A stretch of DNA of 64,000 nt, taken from contig DASSSY010000008.1 of assembly GCA_035708205.1 (NCBI GenBank), positions 248,001-312,000 of the forward strand, written 5' to 3'. The stretch comes from DASSSY01 sp035708205 (lineage in GTDB: Bacteria; Bacteroidota; Bacteroidia; Chitinophagales; Chitinophagaceae). The position numbers and the translations under genes were made by a program. Below the pieces are notes generated by a model, which ran no database searches, had not been told where the DNA came from, and saw only the letters and a list, made by a program, of their open reading frames with translations. Position 1 is the first letter of the stretch. Each line of letters opens with the position of its first letter. Shown here piece after piece: positions 8,207-15,853 of this stretch.

Positions 8207-9832
8207 TTATTGATGGAATGGATAGCGGTAATTAGTTACCGGCACATAAGTTTCTTTAATGGTACGGGCATTCAGCCATCTATAAAGATTTAAAATAGAA
8301 CCGGCCTTGTCATTTGTTCCGGAAGCGCGGGCGCCGCCAAAAGGCTGTTGCGCCACTACGGCGCCGGTTGGTTTGTCATTGATATAAAAGTTTCCGGCGG
8401 CATTGACCAGCTTCCGGGTCATCAGCTCTATGGCGGATCTGTCCTGGGCAAAAACTGCGCCGGTTAAAGCGTAAGGTGATGTTTGATCAACAATGGCCAA
8501 CATGTCTTCCCATTCATTTTCCGGATAAACATAGATCGTTAGCACAGGGCCGAAAATTTCTTCGCAAAGCGTAATGTAGTCATTCTTCTTGGCTTCAATG
8601 ATTGTGGGTTCAATGAAATAGCCTTTGGATTTATCGAAATGGCCGCCGCAGATCACCTCGGCATCTGCCGCTTTTCGGGCATTGGCAATATAGCTGCTGA
8701 TTTTGTCGAAGGCTTTTTCGTCAATAACCGCGTTGATAAAATTTTGAAAATCCTCCACCGGTCCCATTTTCAGGGTTTTGACTTCGGCGATCAGCTTAGA
8801 TTTGATTTCTTCGGCCAGGTTGGACGGTAAATAAGCGCGGGAAGCCGCGGAACATTTTTGTCCCTGGAACTCGAACGCGCCGCGCAGCAGGTTGGCGACA
8901 ACGGCATCGACTTTGGCGGTTGGGTGTACAAAGACAAAATCTTTACCACCGGTTTCGCCGACAATACGCGGATAAGACTTGTATTTGGCGATATTGTCGC
9001 CGATGGCTTTCCACATGCCCTGGAAAACGCCGGTAGATCCGGTGAAATGCACGCCTGCAAATTCAGGATGCGCAAAACAGGTTTCACCGACAACGGGACC
9101 ACTGGTATAAACCAGGTTAATGACCCCCGCTGGTAACCCGGCTTCCTCAAGGATCTCCATAAAGACATGGGCCGAATAAATCTGGGTATTGGCTGGCTTC
9201 CAGACAATCGTGTTACCACACATGGCCGGGGCTGTCGGCAGGTTACCGCCGATAGAAGTGAAGTTGAACGGCGTAATGGCCAGGACAAAGCCTTCCAGCG
9301 GACGATATTCCATCCGGTTATTAAAGCCTTCCGGCGAAATAGGCTGCTGACGGTAAATATTACTCAGGAAATGCACATTGAAGCGCAAAAAATCAATTAG
9401 CTCGCAAGCACTGTCAATCTCCGCCTGGAAAGGGTTTTTGCTCTGACCGAGCATGGAAGCCGCATTCATTTTATAACGGTATTTCCCGGCCAGAAGCTCC
9501 GCGGCTTTCAAAAAAACAGCGGCACGGTGTTCCCAGCTTGTGGCGGCCCAGGCCTCTTTCGCGCTCAAAGCCGCGTCAATAGCCTGTTCCACATGGATTT
9601 TATCGCCGGCATGAAAATGACCTAGCCTATGTTGAAGGTCATGCGGCGGGTAAATATCTTTAGTATTATCGGTACGAACTTCTTTGCCCCCGATATACAT
9701 GGGAATATCAAGGTCCTGGGCACGAAGCTCCTCGAGCGCCGCCTTCAGCTTTTTTGCATCTTCGCTGCCGGGAGCATAGCTACGCACAGGCTCATTAAGC
9801 GGCTCCTTAAAATAAAAATAACCGTTGTTCAT
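8207..9832 (-). CDS. pruA: L-glutamate gamma-semialdehyde dehydrogenase (1-pyrroline-5-carboxylate dehydrogenase)
   Basis: This is a cytosolic NAD-dependent aldehyde dehydrogenase that oxidises glutamate semialdehyde (from pyrroline-5-carboxylate) to glutamate, the second step of proline catabolism. The ATG at 9832 gives 541 residues, the normal length for the stand-alone enzyme; an in-frame upstream ATG at 9910 would add residues ahead of the conserved FKEPLNEPV start. Visible motifs are the catalytic Glu in VGETGGKD, the nucleophilic Cys in GQKCSAASR, the ALDH core (ITPFNFTSIG, HFTGSTGVF) and the family signature FGGARASGTNDKAG near the C terminus. A TATATTTG promoter box lies 37 nt upstream and a strong terminator follows. 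No proline dehydrogenase neighbour is present, so the partner enzyme is encoded elsewhere. Confidence 0.96.
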   Translation of the reverse strand: MNNGYFYFKEPLNEPVRSYAPGSEDAKKLKAALEELRAQDLDIPMYIGGKEVRTDNTKDIYPPHDLQHRLGHFHAGDKIHVEQAIDAALSAKEAWAATSWEHRAAVFLKAAELLAGKYRYKMNAASMLGQSKNPFQAEIDSACELIDFLRFNVHFLSNIYRQQPISPEGFNNRMEYRPLEGFVLAITPFNFTSIGGNLPTAPAMCGNTIVWKPANTQIYSAHVFMEILEEAGLPAGVINLVYTSGPVVGETCFAHPEFAGVHFTGSTGVFQGMWKAIGDNIAKYKSYPRIVGETGGKDFVFVHPTAKVDAVVANLLRGAFEFQGQKCSAASRAYLPSNLAEEIKSKLIAEVKTLKMGPVEDFQNFINAVIDEKAFDKISSYIANARKAADAEVICGGHFDKSKGYFIEPTIIEAKKNDYITLCEEIFGPVLTIYVYPENEWEDMLAIVDQTSPYALTGAVFAQDRSAIELMTRKLVNAAGNFYINDKPTGAVVAQQPFGGARASGTNDKAGSILNLYRWLNARTIKETYVPVTNYRYPFHQ

Positions 9833-10136
9833 ATTTTTTTGATATAAAAAAGTGAAAATTATACGGGCGCAAATATAAGCTTTTCGGCCGATTAGACGGT
9901 TAGCCGCCAATTGATTTATTCTATTGGAATAATGTCGTTATTATTCTGTCAGCGTGGCGTATGCTATCCTCCAGTTTTCAACATGCTGTGCATAACATTT
10001 CCAAAAATTCTGGGAAGCCCTGCTTAACTTGCAGCCAGTTTCGGGGTGTTATCTCCGGTTCGCTGCCGTTTTGCCTAAGTGAGGAAGCACACCCGGTGAA
10101 TGAAGTCTATTATTTACATTACTAATATATTATATT
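9833..10136. other. Divergent intergenic region between pruA and nrdB
   Basis: This 304-bp gap holds the pruA promoter box (9870-9877, minus). On the plus side, GCAGC at 10031-10035 can pair with GCTGC at 10062-10066, a weak hairpin in the probable nrdB leader. No coding potential and no TAnnTTTG box for nrdB was recognised. Confidence 0.4.
9870..9877 (-). promoter_or_regulatory. -7 box of pruA
   Basis: TATATTTG on the minus strand matches TAnnTTTG exactly, 37 nt before the pruA ATG. Confidence 0.6.
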
Positions 10137-11111
10137 ATGGGACTTTTTGACAAACGAATCAATTACAAACCCTTTGAATATCCGGAAGTGCTTCAGTTTA
10201 CCGAAGCTATCAACCGTTCATTTTGGGTCCATTCGGAAGTGGACTTTACGGCAGATACTCAGGACTTTCATTCACATCTGACGCCTGCTGAACGCCACGC
10301 CGTAAAACATGCTTTGCTGGCCATCGCCCAGATTGAAGTGGCCGTCAAATCTTTCTGGGGCAACTTATATCAGCATTTTCCGAAACCGGAGCTGAATGGG
10401 TTGGGCAGCACTTTTGCTGAGTGTGAGTTCCGGCATTCGGAAGCATACTCAAGATTGCTGGAAGTATTGGGCTATAACGATGAATTTGAACAGCTCATCC
10501 ATATCCCGGTCATCAAAGAGCGCATTGATTATTTAAGCCGTGCCCTGAACACGACCCGCTCGGACGATAAAAAGGAATACAGCATGGCGCTGATCCTGTT
10601 TACCATCCTGATTGAGAACGTTTCCTTATTCAGCCAGTTTGCTATTATCCTGGCTTTTCCCCGTTTCAAGGGCTGGATGAAAAATGTCAGCAATATCATT
10701 GCCTGGACCTCAGTTGATGAGCAGGTGCATGCTAATGCCGGCATTTATCTCATCAACAAGATCAAGGAAGAATATCCCGGCACCTTAGACCAGGCTGCGC
10801 AGGAGCATATTGTGGCTATGGTCAGAGAATCCATTGAGATTGAAGAACGTATTGTTGACTGGATTTTTGAAGCGGGCGAGCTGGACATTATCCGCAAAGG
10901 CGATCTCAATAACTTTATTAAGTTCCGGGTGGATGAGAGCCTGCAACGCATTGGCATTCAACCGCTTTACAATATCTCTTCTGAAGAGTACAAACCTATG
11001 AAATGGTTTGAAGAAGAAGTATTTGCCAACAGCCTGGACGATTTCTTTGCCAAACGTCCCGTAGATTACACTAAACATGACAAAAGCATCACGGCAAACG
11101 ACTTATTCTAA
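10137..11111 (+). CDS. nrdB: Ribonucleoside-diphosphate reductase class I, beta subunit
   Basis: This is the radical-generating small subunit of aerobic ribonucleotide reductase, which forms a complex with NrdA to make dNDPs. At 324 residues it has the usual length. Metal ligands and the radical Tyr are recognisable: a Glu-x-x-His-x3-Tyr pattern in ECEFRHSEAY, a second Glu in LIENVSLF, and Glu-x-x-His in DEQVHANAG. It lacks an N-terminal ATP-cone. nrdA follows after 61 nt, so the pair is probably one operon in beta-alpha order. The ATG at 10137 follows an AT-rich leader with no visible Shine-Dalgarno sequence. Confidence 0.95.
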   Translation: MGLFDKRINYKPFEYPEVLQFTEAINRSFWVHSEVDFTADTQDFHSHLTPAERHAVKHALLAIAQIEVAVKSFWGNLYQHFPKPELNGLGSTFAECEFRHSEAYSRLLEVLGYNDEFEQLIHIPVIKERIDYLSRALNTTRSDDKKEYSMALILFTILIENVSLFSQFAIILAFPRFKGWMKNVSNIIAWTSVDEQVHANAGIYLINKIKEEYPGTLDQAAQEHIVAMVRESIEIEERIVDWIFEAGELDIIRKGDLNNFIKFRVDESLQRIGIQPLYNISSEEYKPMKWFEEEVFANSLDDFFAKRPVDYTKHDKSITANDLF

Positions 11112-11172
11112 TGCCTTGACAAATGTTCAGAACAACAATAAGTAATAACAGATAATAAGACATATTTATTTT

Positions 11173-12849
11173 ATGGAAACAATGTTTGCGACCGAGCCGG
11201 TAAGGGAGAAATATTGGTGGAAGAATGCGGAAAGTGAACAAAACCTCAACCGGGGTTATTTATTAAAAGGAGAAACCGTTCAGGCCGCTATCGAGCGCAT
11301 CTGCACGGCTGCCGCACAGCGCCTGTACCGTCCCGAGCTGGCGGCTTCTTTCCAGGAGATGATAGAGCGCGGATGGATGAGCCTGAGCTCTCCCGTCTGG
11401 GCCAATATGGGGACCGAGCGCGGTCTGCCTATTTCCTGCTTTAATGTGCACATCCCGGATAATATCGAAGGCATTACCCATAAGCTTGGCGAGGTTATTA
11501 TGCAGACCAAGTTAGGCGGGGGCACTTCCGGTTATTTTGGCGGATTGCGCGGCCGGGGCAGCGCCGTTACCGATAACGGTAAAAGCAGCGGCTCCGTGAG
11601 CTTTATGCGCCTGTTCGACACGGCGATGGACACCATTTCCCAGGGGGGGGTGCGCCGGGGGGCCTTTGCTGCCTACCTGGACATCGACCATCCGGATATT
11701 ATGGAGTTTTTGCAGATAAAAGAGATCGGGCACCCGATCCAGAACCTGTTCTTTGGCGTTTGTGTGCCGGATTACTGGATGCAGGATATGATTGACGGTG
11801 ATGTGGCTAAACGTGAAGTATGGGCCAGGTTGCTGGAATGCCGCCAGCAAAAAGGATTGCCTTACATTTTTTTTACCGACAATGTCAACCGTAACAAACC
11901 GCAGGTGTACAAGGACCTTAACTACACCATTAATGCCAGTAATCTTTGTTCGGAGATCATGCTGCCGTCAACGGAAGACGAATCTTTTATCTGCTGCCTG
12001 TCTTCCATGAACCTGGAGCTGTATGACGAATGGAAAGACTCTGATGCCGTTAAACTGGCTATTTTCTTCTTAGATGCCGTATTGCAGGAATTTATTGCCA
12101 AAACCGAGGATAATTTTTATCTGGGCAATGCGCACCGGTTTGCCAAAAATCACAGAGCGCTGGGCCTGGGCGTTTTGGGTTGGCATTCCTACCTTCAAAA
12201 GAAAATGATTCCTTTTGAAGGAATGCAGGCCAAGAACCTGACCAATATTATCTTCAAGGACATCCGTGATAACGCGGAAAAAGCCACCCAGGAATTAGCC
12301 AGGATTTACGGTGAAGCCCCCTTACTAAAAGGTTATGGCCGCCGTAATACGACCTTAATGGCCATTGCCCCCACCACTTCGTCTTCCGCCATTTTGGGGC
12401 AGGCTTCGCCTGGCATTGAACCTTACAGCAGCAATTATTATAAGGTAGGTTTATCCAAAGGTAATTTTATGCGCCAGAACAAATATCTTAAAAAGCTTTT
12501 GGAGGAAAAAGGTATGGATAATGAGGATACCTGGCGTGATATTATGCTGCATCATGGCAGTGTACAGCATCTGAATGGCTTAAGCCAGGAAGAAAAAGAC
12601 GTCTTTAAGACCTTTAAGGAGATCAGCCAGCTGGAGATCATTCAACAGGCGGCCATCCGTCAAAAGTATGTGGACCAGTCGCAGAGCCTGAACCTGAATA
12701 TTCCGGCTTCCTTACCCATTAAAGAAGTGAATAAGCTGATCATCGAAGCCTGGAAATTAGGGGTTAAAACCCTGTATTACCAGCGTAGCCAAAGTGTTTC
12801 CAAGGAACTGGTGACCAGTCTTGTGGAATGCAAAAGCTGCGAAGGTTAA
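11173..12849 (+). CDS. nrdA: Ribonucleoside-diphosphate reductase class I, alpha subunit (short form)
   Basis: This is the catalytic subunit reducing ribonucleoside diphosphates. At 558 residues it is about 200 shorter than the Escherichia coli enzyme; the protein begins almost directly at the barrel domain, so the N-terminal ATP-cone that senses overall activity is absent. Active-site features are visible: Cys in PISCFNVH, NLCSEI, the MAIAPTTSSS loop, the Tyr pair YYQRSQ near the C terminus, and a C-terminal CKSC redox pair (ECKSCEG) that shuttles electrons from thioredoxin or glutaredoxin. It is co-transcribed with nrdB and followed by a strong terminator. Since NrdB also lacks a cone, dATP shut-off is presumably missing or handled differently. 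Confidence 0.95.
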   Translation: METMFATEPVREKYWWKNAESEQNLNRGYLLKGETVQAAIERICTAAAQRLYRPELAASFQEMIERGWMSLSSPVWANMGTERGLPISCFNVHIPDNIEGITHKLGEVIMQTKLGGGTSGYFGGLRGRGSAVTDNGKSSGSVSFMRLFDTAMDTISQGGVRRGAFAAYLDIDHPDIMEFLQIKEIGHPIQNLFFGVCVPDYWMQDMIDGDVAKREVWARLLECRQQKGLPYIFFTDNVNRNKPQVYKDLNYTINASNLCSEIMLPSTEDESFICCLSSMNLELYDEWKDSDAVKLAIFFLDAVLQEFIAKTEDNFYLGNAHRFAKNHRALGLGVLGWHSYLQKKMIPFEGMQAKNLTNIIFKDIRDNAEKATQELARIYGEAPLLKGYGRRNTTLMAIAPTTSSSAILGQASPGIEPYSSNYYKVGLSKGNFMRQNKYLKKLLEEKGMDNEDTWRDIMLHHGSVQHLNGLSQEEKDVFKTFKEISQLEIIQQAAIRQKYVDQSQSLNLNIPASLPIKEVNKLIIEAWKLGVKTLYYQRSQSVSKELVTSLVECKSCEG

Positions 12850-12864
12850 ATAATAAATCACTCT

Positions 12865-12892
12865 CCCCCGGTTAACTAAAAATAACCGGGGG
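12865..12892 (+). terminator. Terminator of nrdBA
   Basis: A 10-bp stem (CCCCCGGTTA / TAACCGGGGG) with an 8-nt loop lies 15 nt after the nrdA stop. It can also serve the converging DUF3109 gene. Confidence 0.85.
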
Positions 12893-12937
12893 CGTTGTTT
12901 CTAGGCCTATAATGGTTGAAGAAACTAAAAGTGTTTA

Positions 12938-13516
12938 TTATGAAGCGGGAAAATAGGCTTGGGCCGTTGCTTCCAAAGCTTCAAAGAATGCCTGCCCGAA
13001 GCGGCGGATAATCGGTTCTTTGAGGAATTTATAGACCGGCATTTTTAAGGATTGCCCCAGCTTGCAGGCCGGTGAGCAAAGCCCCGGCCGGGGCTCATAA
13101 TTCAGGGCAATAAATTCGCCTTTTTCAACTACCCGGATCGGAAATAAATGGCAACTAACGGGCTTTTGCACCTTGCTTTTCCCTTCGCGGTAGTATTTTT
13201 CCAAAGCGCATTGTACAATACCCTGTTCGTTATAGTAGCCATAAACACAAATGCCGCCGTCCACCACCGGTGTTACCGGCCCATATTCTACATCCGGCGT
13301 ATAAGTGCCTTCCTCTTCAATGACTTTTATGGCTTTATCCGTCAGGGCTTCTTTGATAACCGGATAGGCCTCTGATAATTGCTTGGCTTCAATCTCGGTC
13401 AGCGGTGCCCCGCAATCGCCGTCTACGCAACAGCCACCTTTGCATTGTTGCAGGTCGCAGACAAACTGCTCGGTAAAAATTTCATCGCTTACCAGTATAT
13501 TGTCAATCAGCACCAT
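12938..13516 (-). CDS. DUF3109 family Cys-rich protein
   Basis: The 192-residue protein is typical of DUF3109, widespread in Bacteroidota. The N-terminal half carries a Cys cluster (CDLQQCKGGCCVDGDC), and further Cys residues follow (GICVYGY, IVQCALE, SCHLFPI, LCSPACKLG), resembling the metal-binding arrangement of YkgJ/FliB-type proteins. A bound Fe-S or zinc centre is likely; the reaction is unknown. It starts 12 nt after purD stops on the same strand, so the two are probably co-transcribed. No signal peptide or membrane segment is seen. Confidence 0.9.
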   Translation of the reverse strand: MVLIDNILVSDEIFTEQFVCDLQQCKGGCCVDGDCGAPLTEIEAKQLSEAYPVIKEALTDKAIKVIEEEGTYTPDVEYGPVTPVVDGGICVYGYYNEQGIVQCALEKYYREGKSKVQKPVSCHLFPIRVVEKGEFIALNYEPRPGLCSPACKLGQSLKMPVYKFLKEPIIRRFGQAFFEALEATAQAYFPAS

Positions 13517-13528
13517 ATTGTCAGTATC

Positions 13529-14809
13529 TTATTTTGAAAATTCAAAGCCAATGTCCCTGCGGTAATATTTGCCTGCGAAAGAAATGGATTCAGCAGCGGC
13601 ATAGGATTTTTTCAGGGCATCCTGGATATCCTGTCCAAAGGCTGTTGCGGCTAAAACCCGGCCACCGTTGGTTTTTAGAGATCCGTTGCTATCCGTTTTC
13701 GTTCCGGCGTGAAACAATAAAACATCTTTGCAACTTTCGAACCCGGTAATGGCTTTCCCTTTTTCATAACTTCCCGGATAGCCGTCCGACACCATCATCA
13801 CGGTAGTGGCAGCTTCTTTTTTGTGGCGGATGGTAACGTCATTAAGTTGCCCTGCTTTCATCTTTACCAGGAGCTCCGGGAGATCATTTTCCAGGCGGGG
13901 AATGACCACTTCTGTTTCCGGATCGCCCATACGGCAGTTGTATTCAATAACATAAGGGTCATCTTTTACTTTTATCAGACCAAAGAAAATAAAACCCTGG
14001 TAAGTCAACTGTTCTTCCTGGAGACCTTTGATGGTCGGCTCGACAATGCGTTCTTTTATTTTTTGCATGAAAGCGGCGTCCACAAAAGGCACCGGGGAAA
14101 CAGCGCCCATCCCGCCGGTGTTGGGCCCCGTGTCGCCTTCGCCGATCCGTTTATAATCCTTGGCGTCGGGCAGCAGGACATAATTTTTACCGTCGGTCAA
14201 TACGAAGACCGAGCATTCTATCCCGCTCAAAAAGCTCTCGATAACTACTTGCCGTCCGGCCTTACCAAAAGATCCTTCGCGGATCATTTCGGTAAAAACC
14301 TTAGCCGCTTCGGGCCTGTCTTCGGTAATGACCACTCCTTTCCCGGCCGCTAAGCCATCCGCTTTAAGCACGATGGGAGTATCGCAGGTTTTCAAATAGT
14401 CAAGGCCCTTGTCAAAATTAGTTTCATCAAACTCATGATAAGCGGCTGTCGGAATTTGATGTCGTGCCATAAACGCTTTGGCAAAAGATTTGCTTCCTTC
14501 CAATCGGGCGCCGGCCGCCGAAGGTCCGGCCACCTGGATATGTTTGATCTGCTCATCTTTCTGAAAAAAATCGTAAATGCCCTGAACCAAAGGGTCTTCA
14601 CTTCCCGGCAACACCATGTCCACCTTTTCTTTAAGGCAAAATGCCTTGATGGCTTCAAAATTATTGACATCAATGGCTACGTTAATGCCATAAGAGCCGG
14701 TACCGCCATTGCCCGGAGCGATGTAAAGCTGGTTACATAAAGGGCTTTGACTGATTTTCCATGCCAAGGCGCATTCCCGGCCACCGGAGCCTAAAAGGAG
14801 TATGTTCAT
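13529..14809 (-). CDS. purD: Phosphoribosylamine--glycine ligase (GAR synthetase)
   Basis: This cytosolic ATP-grasp enzyme ligates glycine to 5-phosphoribosylamine, the second step of de novo purine synthesis. Its 426 residues match the family. The sequence shows the N-terminal MNILLLGSGGREC signature, the ATP-grasp loop ADGLAAGKGVVI, the PurD signature GPNTGGMGAVSP, and the metal/ATP residues in EYNCRMGDPETEVV. DUF3109 follows after 12 nt. The promoter box TATCTTTG (14875-14882) lies upstream of a strong hairpin with a U run (14842-14865), so the purD mRNA probably begins with that stem-loop. Confidence 0.96.
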   Translation of the reverse strand: MNILLLGSGGRECALAWKISQSPLCNQLYIAPGNGGTGSYGINVAIDVNNFEAIKAFCLKEKVDMVLPGSEDPLVQGIYDFFQKDEQIKHIQVAGPSAAGARLEGSKSFAKAFMARHQIPTAAYHEFDETNFDKGLDYLKTCDTPIVLKADGLAAGKGVVITEDRPEAAKVFTEMIREGSFGKAGRQVVIESFLSGIECSVFVLTDGKNYVLLPDAKDYKRIGEGDTGPNTGGMGAVSPVPFVDAAFMQKIKERIVEPTIKGLQEEQLTYQGFIFFGLIKVKDDPYVIEYNCRMGDPETEVVIPRLENDLPELLVKMKAGQLNDVTIRHKKEAATTVMMVSDGYPGSYEKGKAITGFESCKDVLLFHAGTKTDSNGSLKTNGGRVLAATAFGQDIQDALKKSYAAAESISFAGKYYRRDIGFEFSK

Positions 14810-14841
14810 GATTTTTTTCTTGAAAATTTATACTTTAAAAA

Positions 14842-14865
14842 CCCTGCTTAGGAACATAAGCAGGG
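14842..14865 (-). terminator. Hairpin with U run in the purD leader / end of the lipoprotein gene
   Basis: A 9-bp stem (CCCTGCTTA / TAAGCAGGG) with a 6-nt loop is followed on the minus strand by TTTTT. It lies downstream of the 15622 lipoprotein gene and would terminate it, but also inside the purD leader if purD is transcribed from the box at 14875-14882. It could act as an attenuator or a 5' stabiliser. Confidence 0.7.
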
Positions 14866-14874
14866 CTTGGACGG

Positions 14875-14882
14875 CAAAGATA
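14875..14882 (-). promoter_or_regulatory. -7 box of purD
   Basis: TATCTTTG on the minus strand fits TAnnTTTG, 65 nt upstream of the purD ATG and immediately upstream of the hairpin. Confidence 0.5.
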
Positions 14883-14965
14883 ATATTTTCAGGGTGGAAA
14901 TGTGGAAACTCAATGAGCCATGCGGCTGAAAACACCTTGAATCCGTGACCGATACCATTGTTGAA

Positions 14966-15622
14966 TTATTCGTACCAATGCACTTCTATATAATCTGCTT
15001 CACCCTGGGTCAGTGCGGCATCTACAAAACCGATTCCGCTACCGCGCATATTTTGTGCATCGATATTAAATACCTGGACATTATTAATATAGCCGATCCA
15101 GCGATTACCGCTTTGAACAACTTTTACATCGTTCCAGTCGCCGTAAGGATTAACGAAATTGCCGGTTTCCGGGCCGATCAATAATTCGGGGTTCTGCCCG
15201 TAACCATTGCCGCCTTCATCATACAGGTAATAATACCCGTCATAATCCACCATAAAGCTATAACCGTAAGCGTTTTTTTGATCGTCATAGCCGAATAAAA
15301 TGCCCATATTATTGTTAGAGCCGATCCGGGCGGCAATTGAAAAATCATTATAAGGGTTAAAGCCAAAGAATTTAGCAGCATAATAGGCATCGGAATAGTT
15401 GTCATTGTAGTCGAATTTGAAGGTGCCATTGCTGACCACGCCATAGGCCAGGTTAGCCTGATCGGCAAAGCCCCAGCCATTTTGGTCGTTATTAAATTCA
15501 TCGTCAAAAACATATTCCTGGTAGGATGGCTGAGGATTGTTGTATCCACGATCCGGGCGGCAGGAGGCGACGAGCAAAGTGAATGACATCAATGCTACGC
15601 TTAAAAATGCTTTTTTATTCAT
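14966..15622 (-). CDS. Lipoprotein with a concanavalin-A-like beta-sandwich
   Basis: The ATG at 15622 gives 218 residues starting MNKKAFLSVALM and a lipobox LLVASC, so the mature protein is lipidated. After a Tyr/Asn/Gln-rich linker the sequence (FNNDQNGWGFAD, then MGILFGYDD and YGYSFMVDYDGYY, ending ADYIEVHWYE) resembles the jelly-roll fold of LamG/DUF1080-type sugar-binding domains. No catalytic residues are assigned. The TAATTTTG box ends only 6 nt before the ATG, so the message may be leaderless. It is divergent from the T9SS gene at 15854. Confidence 0.8.
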   Translation of the reverse strand: MNKKAFLSVALMSFTLLVASCRPDRGYNNPQPSYQEYVFDDEFNNDQNGWGFADQANLAYGVVSNGTFKFDYNDNYSDAYYAAKFFGFNPYNDFSIAARIGSNNNMGILFGYDDQKNAYGYSFMVDYDGYYYLYDEGGNGYGQNPELLIGPETGNFVNPYGDWNDVKVVQSGNRWIGYINNVQVFNIDAQNMRGSGIGFVDAALTQGEADYIEVHWYE

Positions 15623-15628
15623 AACTGA

Positions 15629-15636
15629 CAAAATTA
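15629..15636 (-). promoter_or_regulatory. -7 box abutting the lipoprotein start
   Basis: TAATTTTG on the minus strand fits TAnnTTTG; only 6 nt separate it from the ATG at 15622. Confidence 0.5.
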
Positions 15637-15853
15637 TTCTGAGTGGAAAATCGAATGTACAATAATAAGACCAATTTTTTATAAGCCGGTTTAACAGGGT
15701 CAAAGCCGTTGTTGGCCATTCATTTTCGTCATCAACGACGCTTTGTCACTTTATTTATTGTTCACTATATTACCAACGGGTACGGTCCTGCAACGTGGAT
15801 GGATTTGGATTTGCTTCCAAAATTTTATATATTTACAGATAATTCATGCAAAT

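Noticed and set aside
10031..10066. Possible riboswitch upstream of nrdB
   Set aside because: Only a short 5-bp stem is visible and no conserved riboswitch core was recognised.
11512..11850. A 112-codon frame antisense to nrdA
   Set aside because: It sits entirely within the conserved nrdA barrel, and its product shows no recognisable fold.
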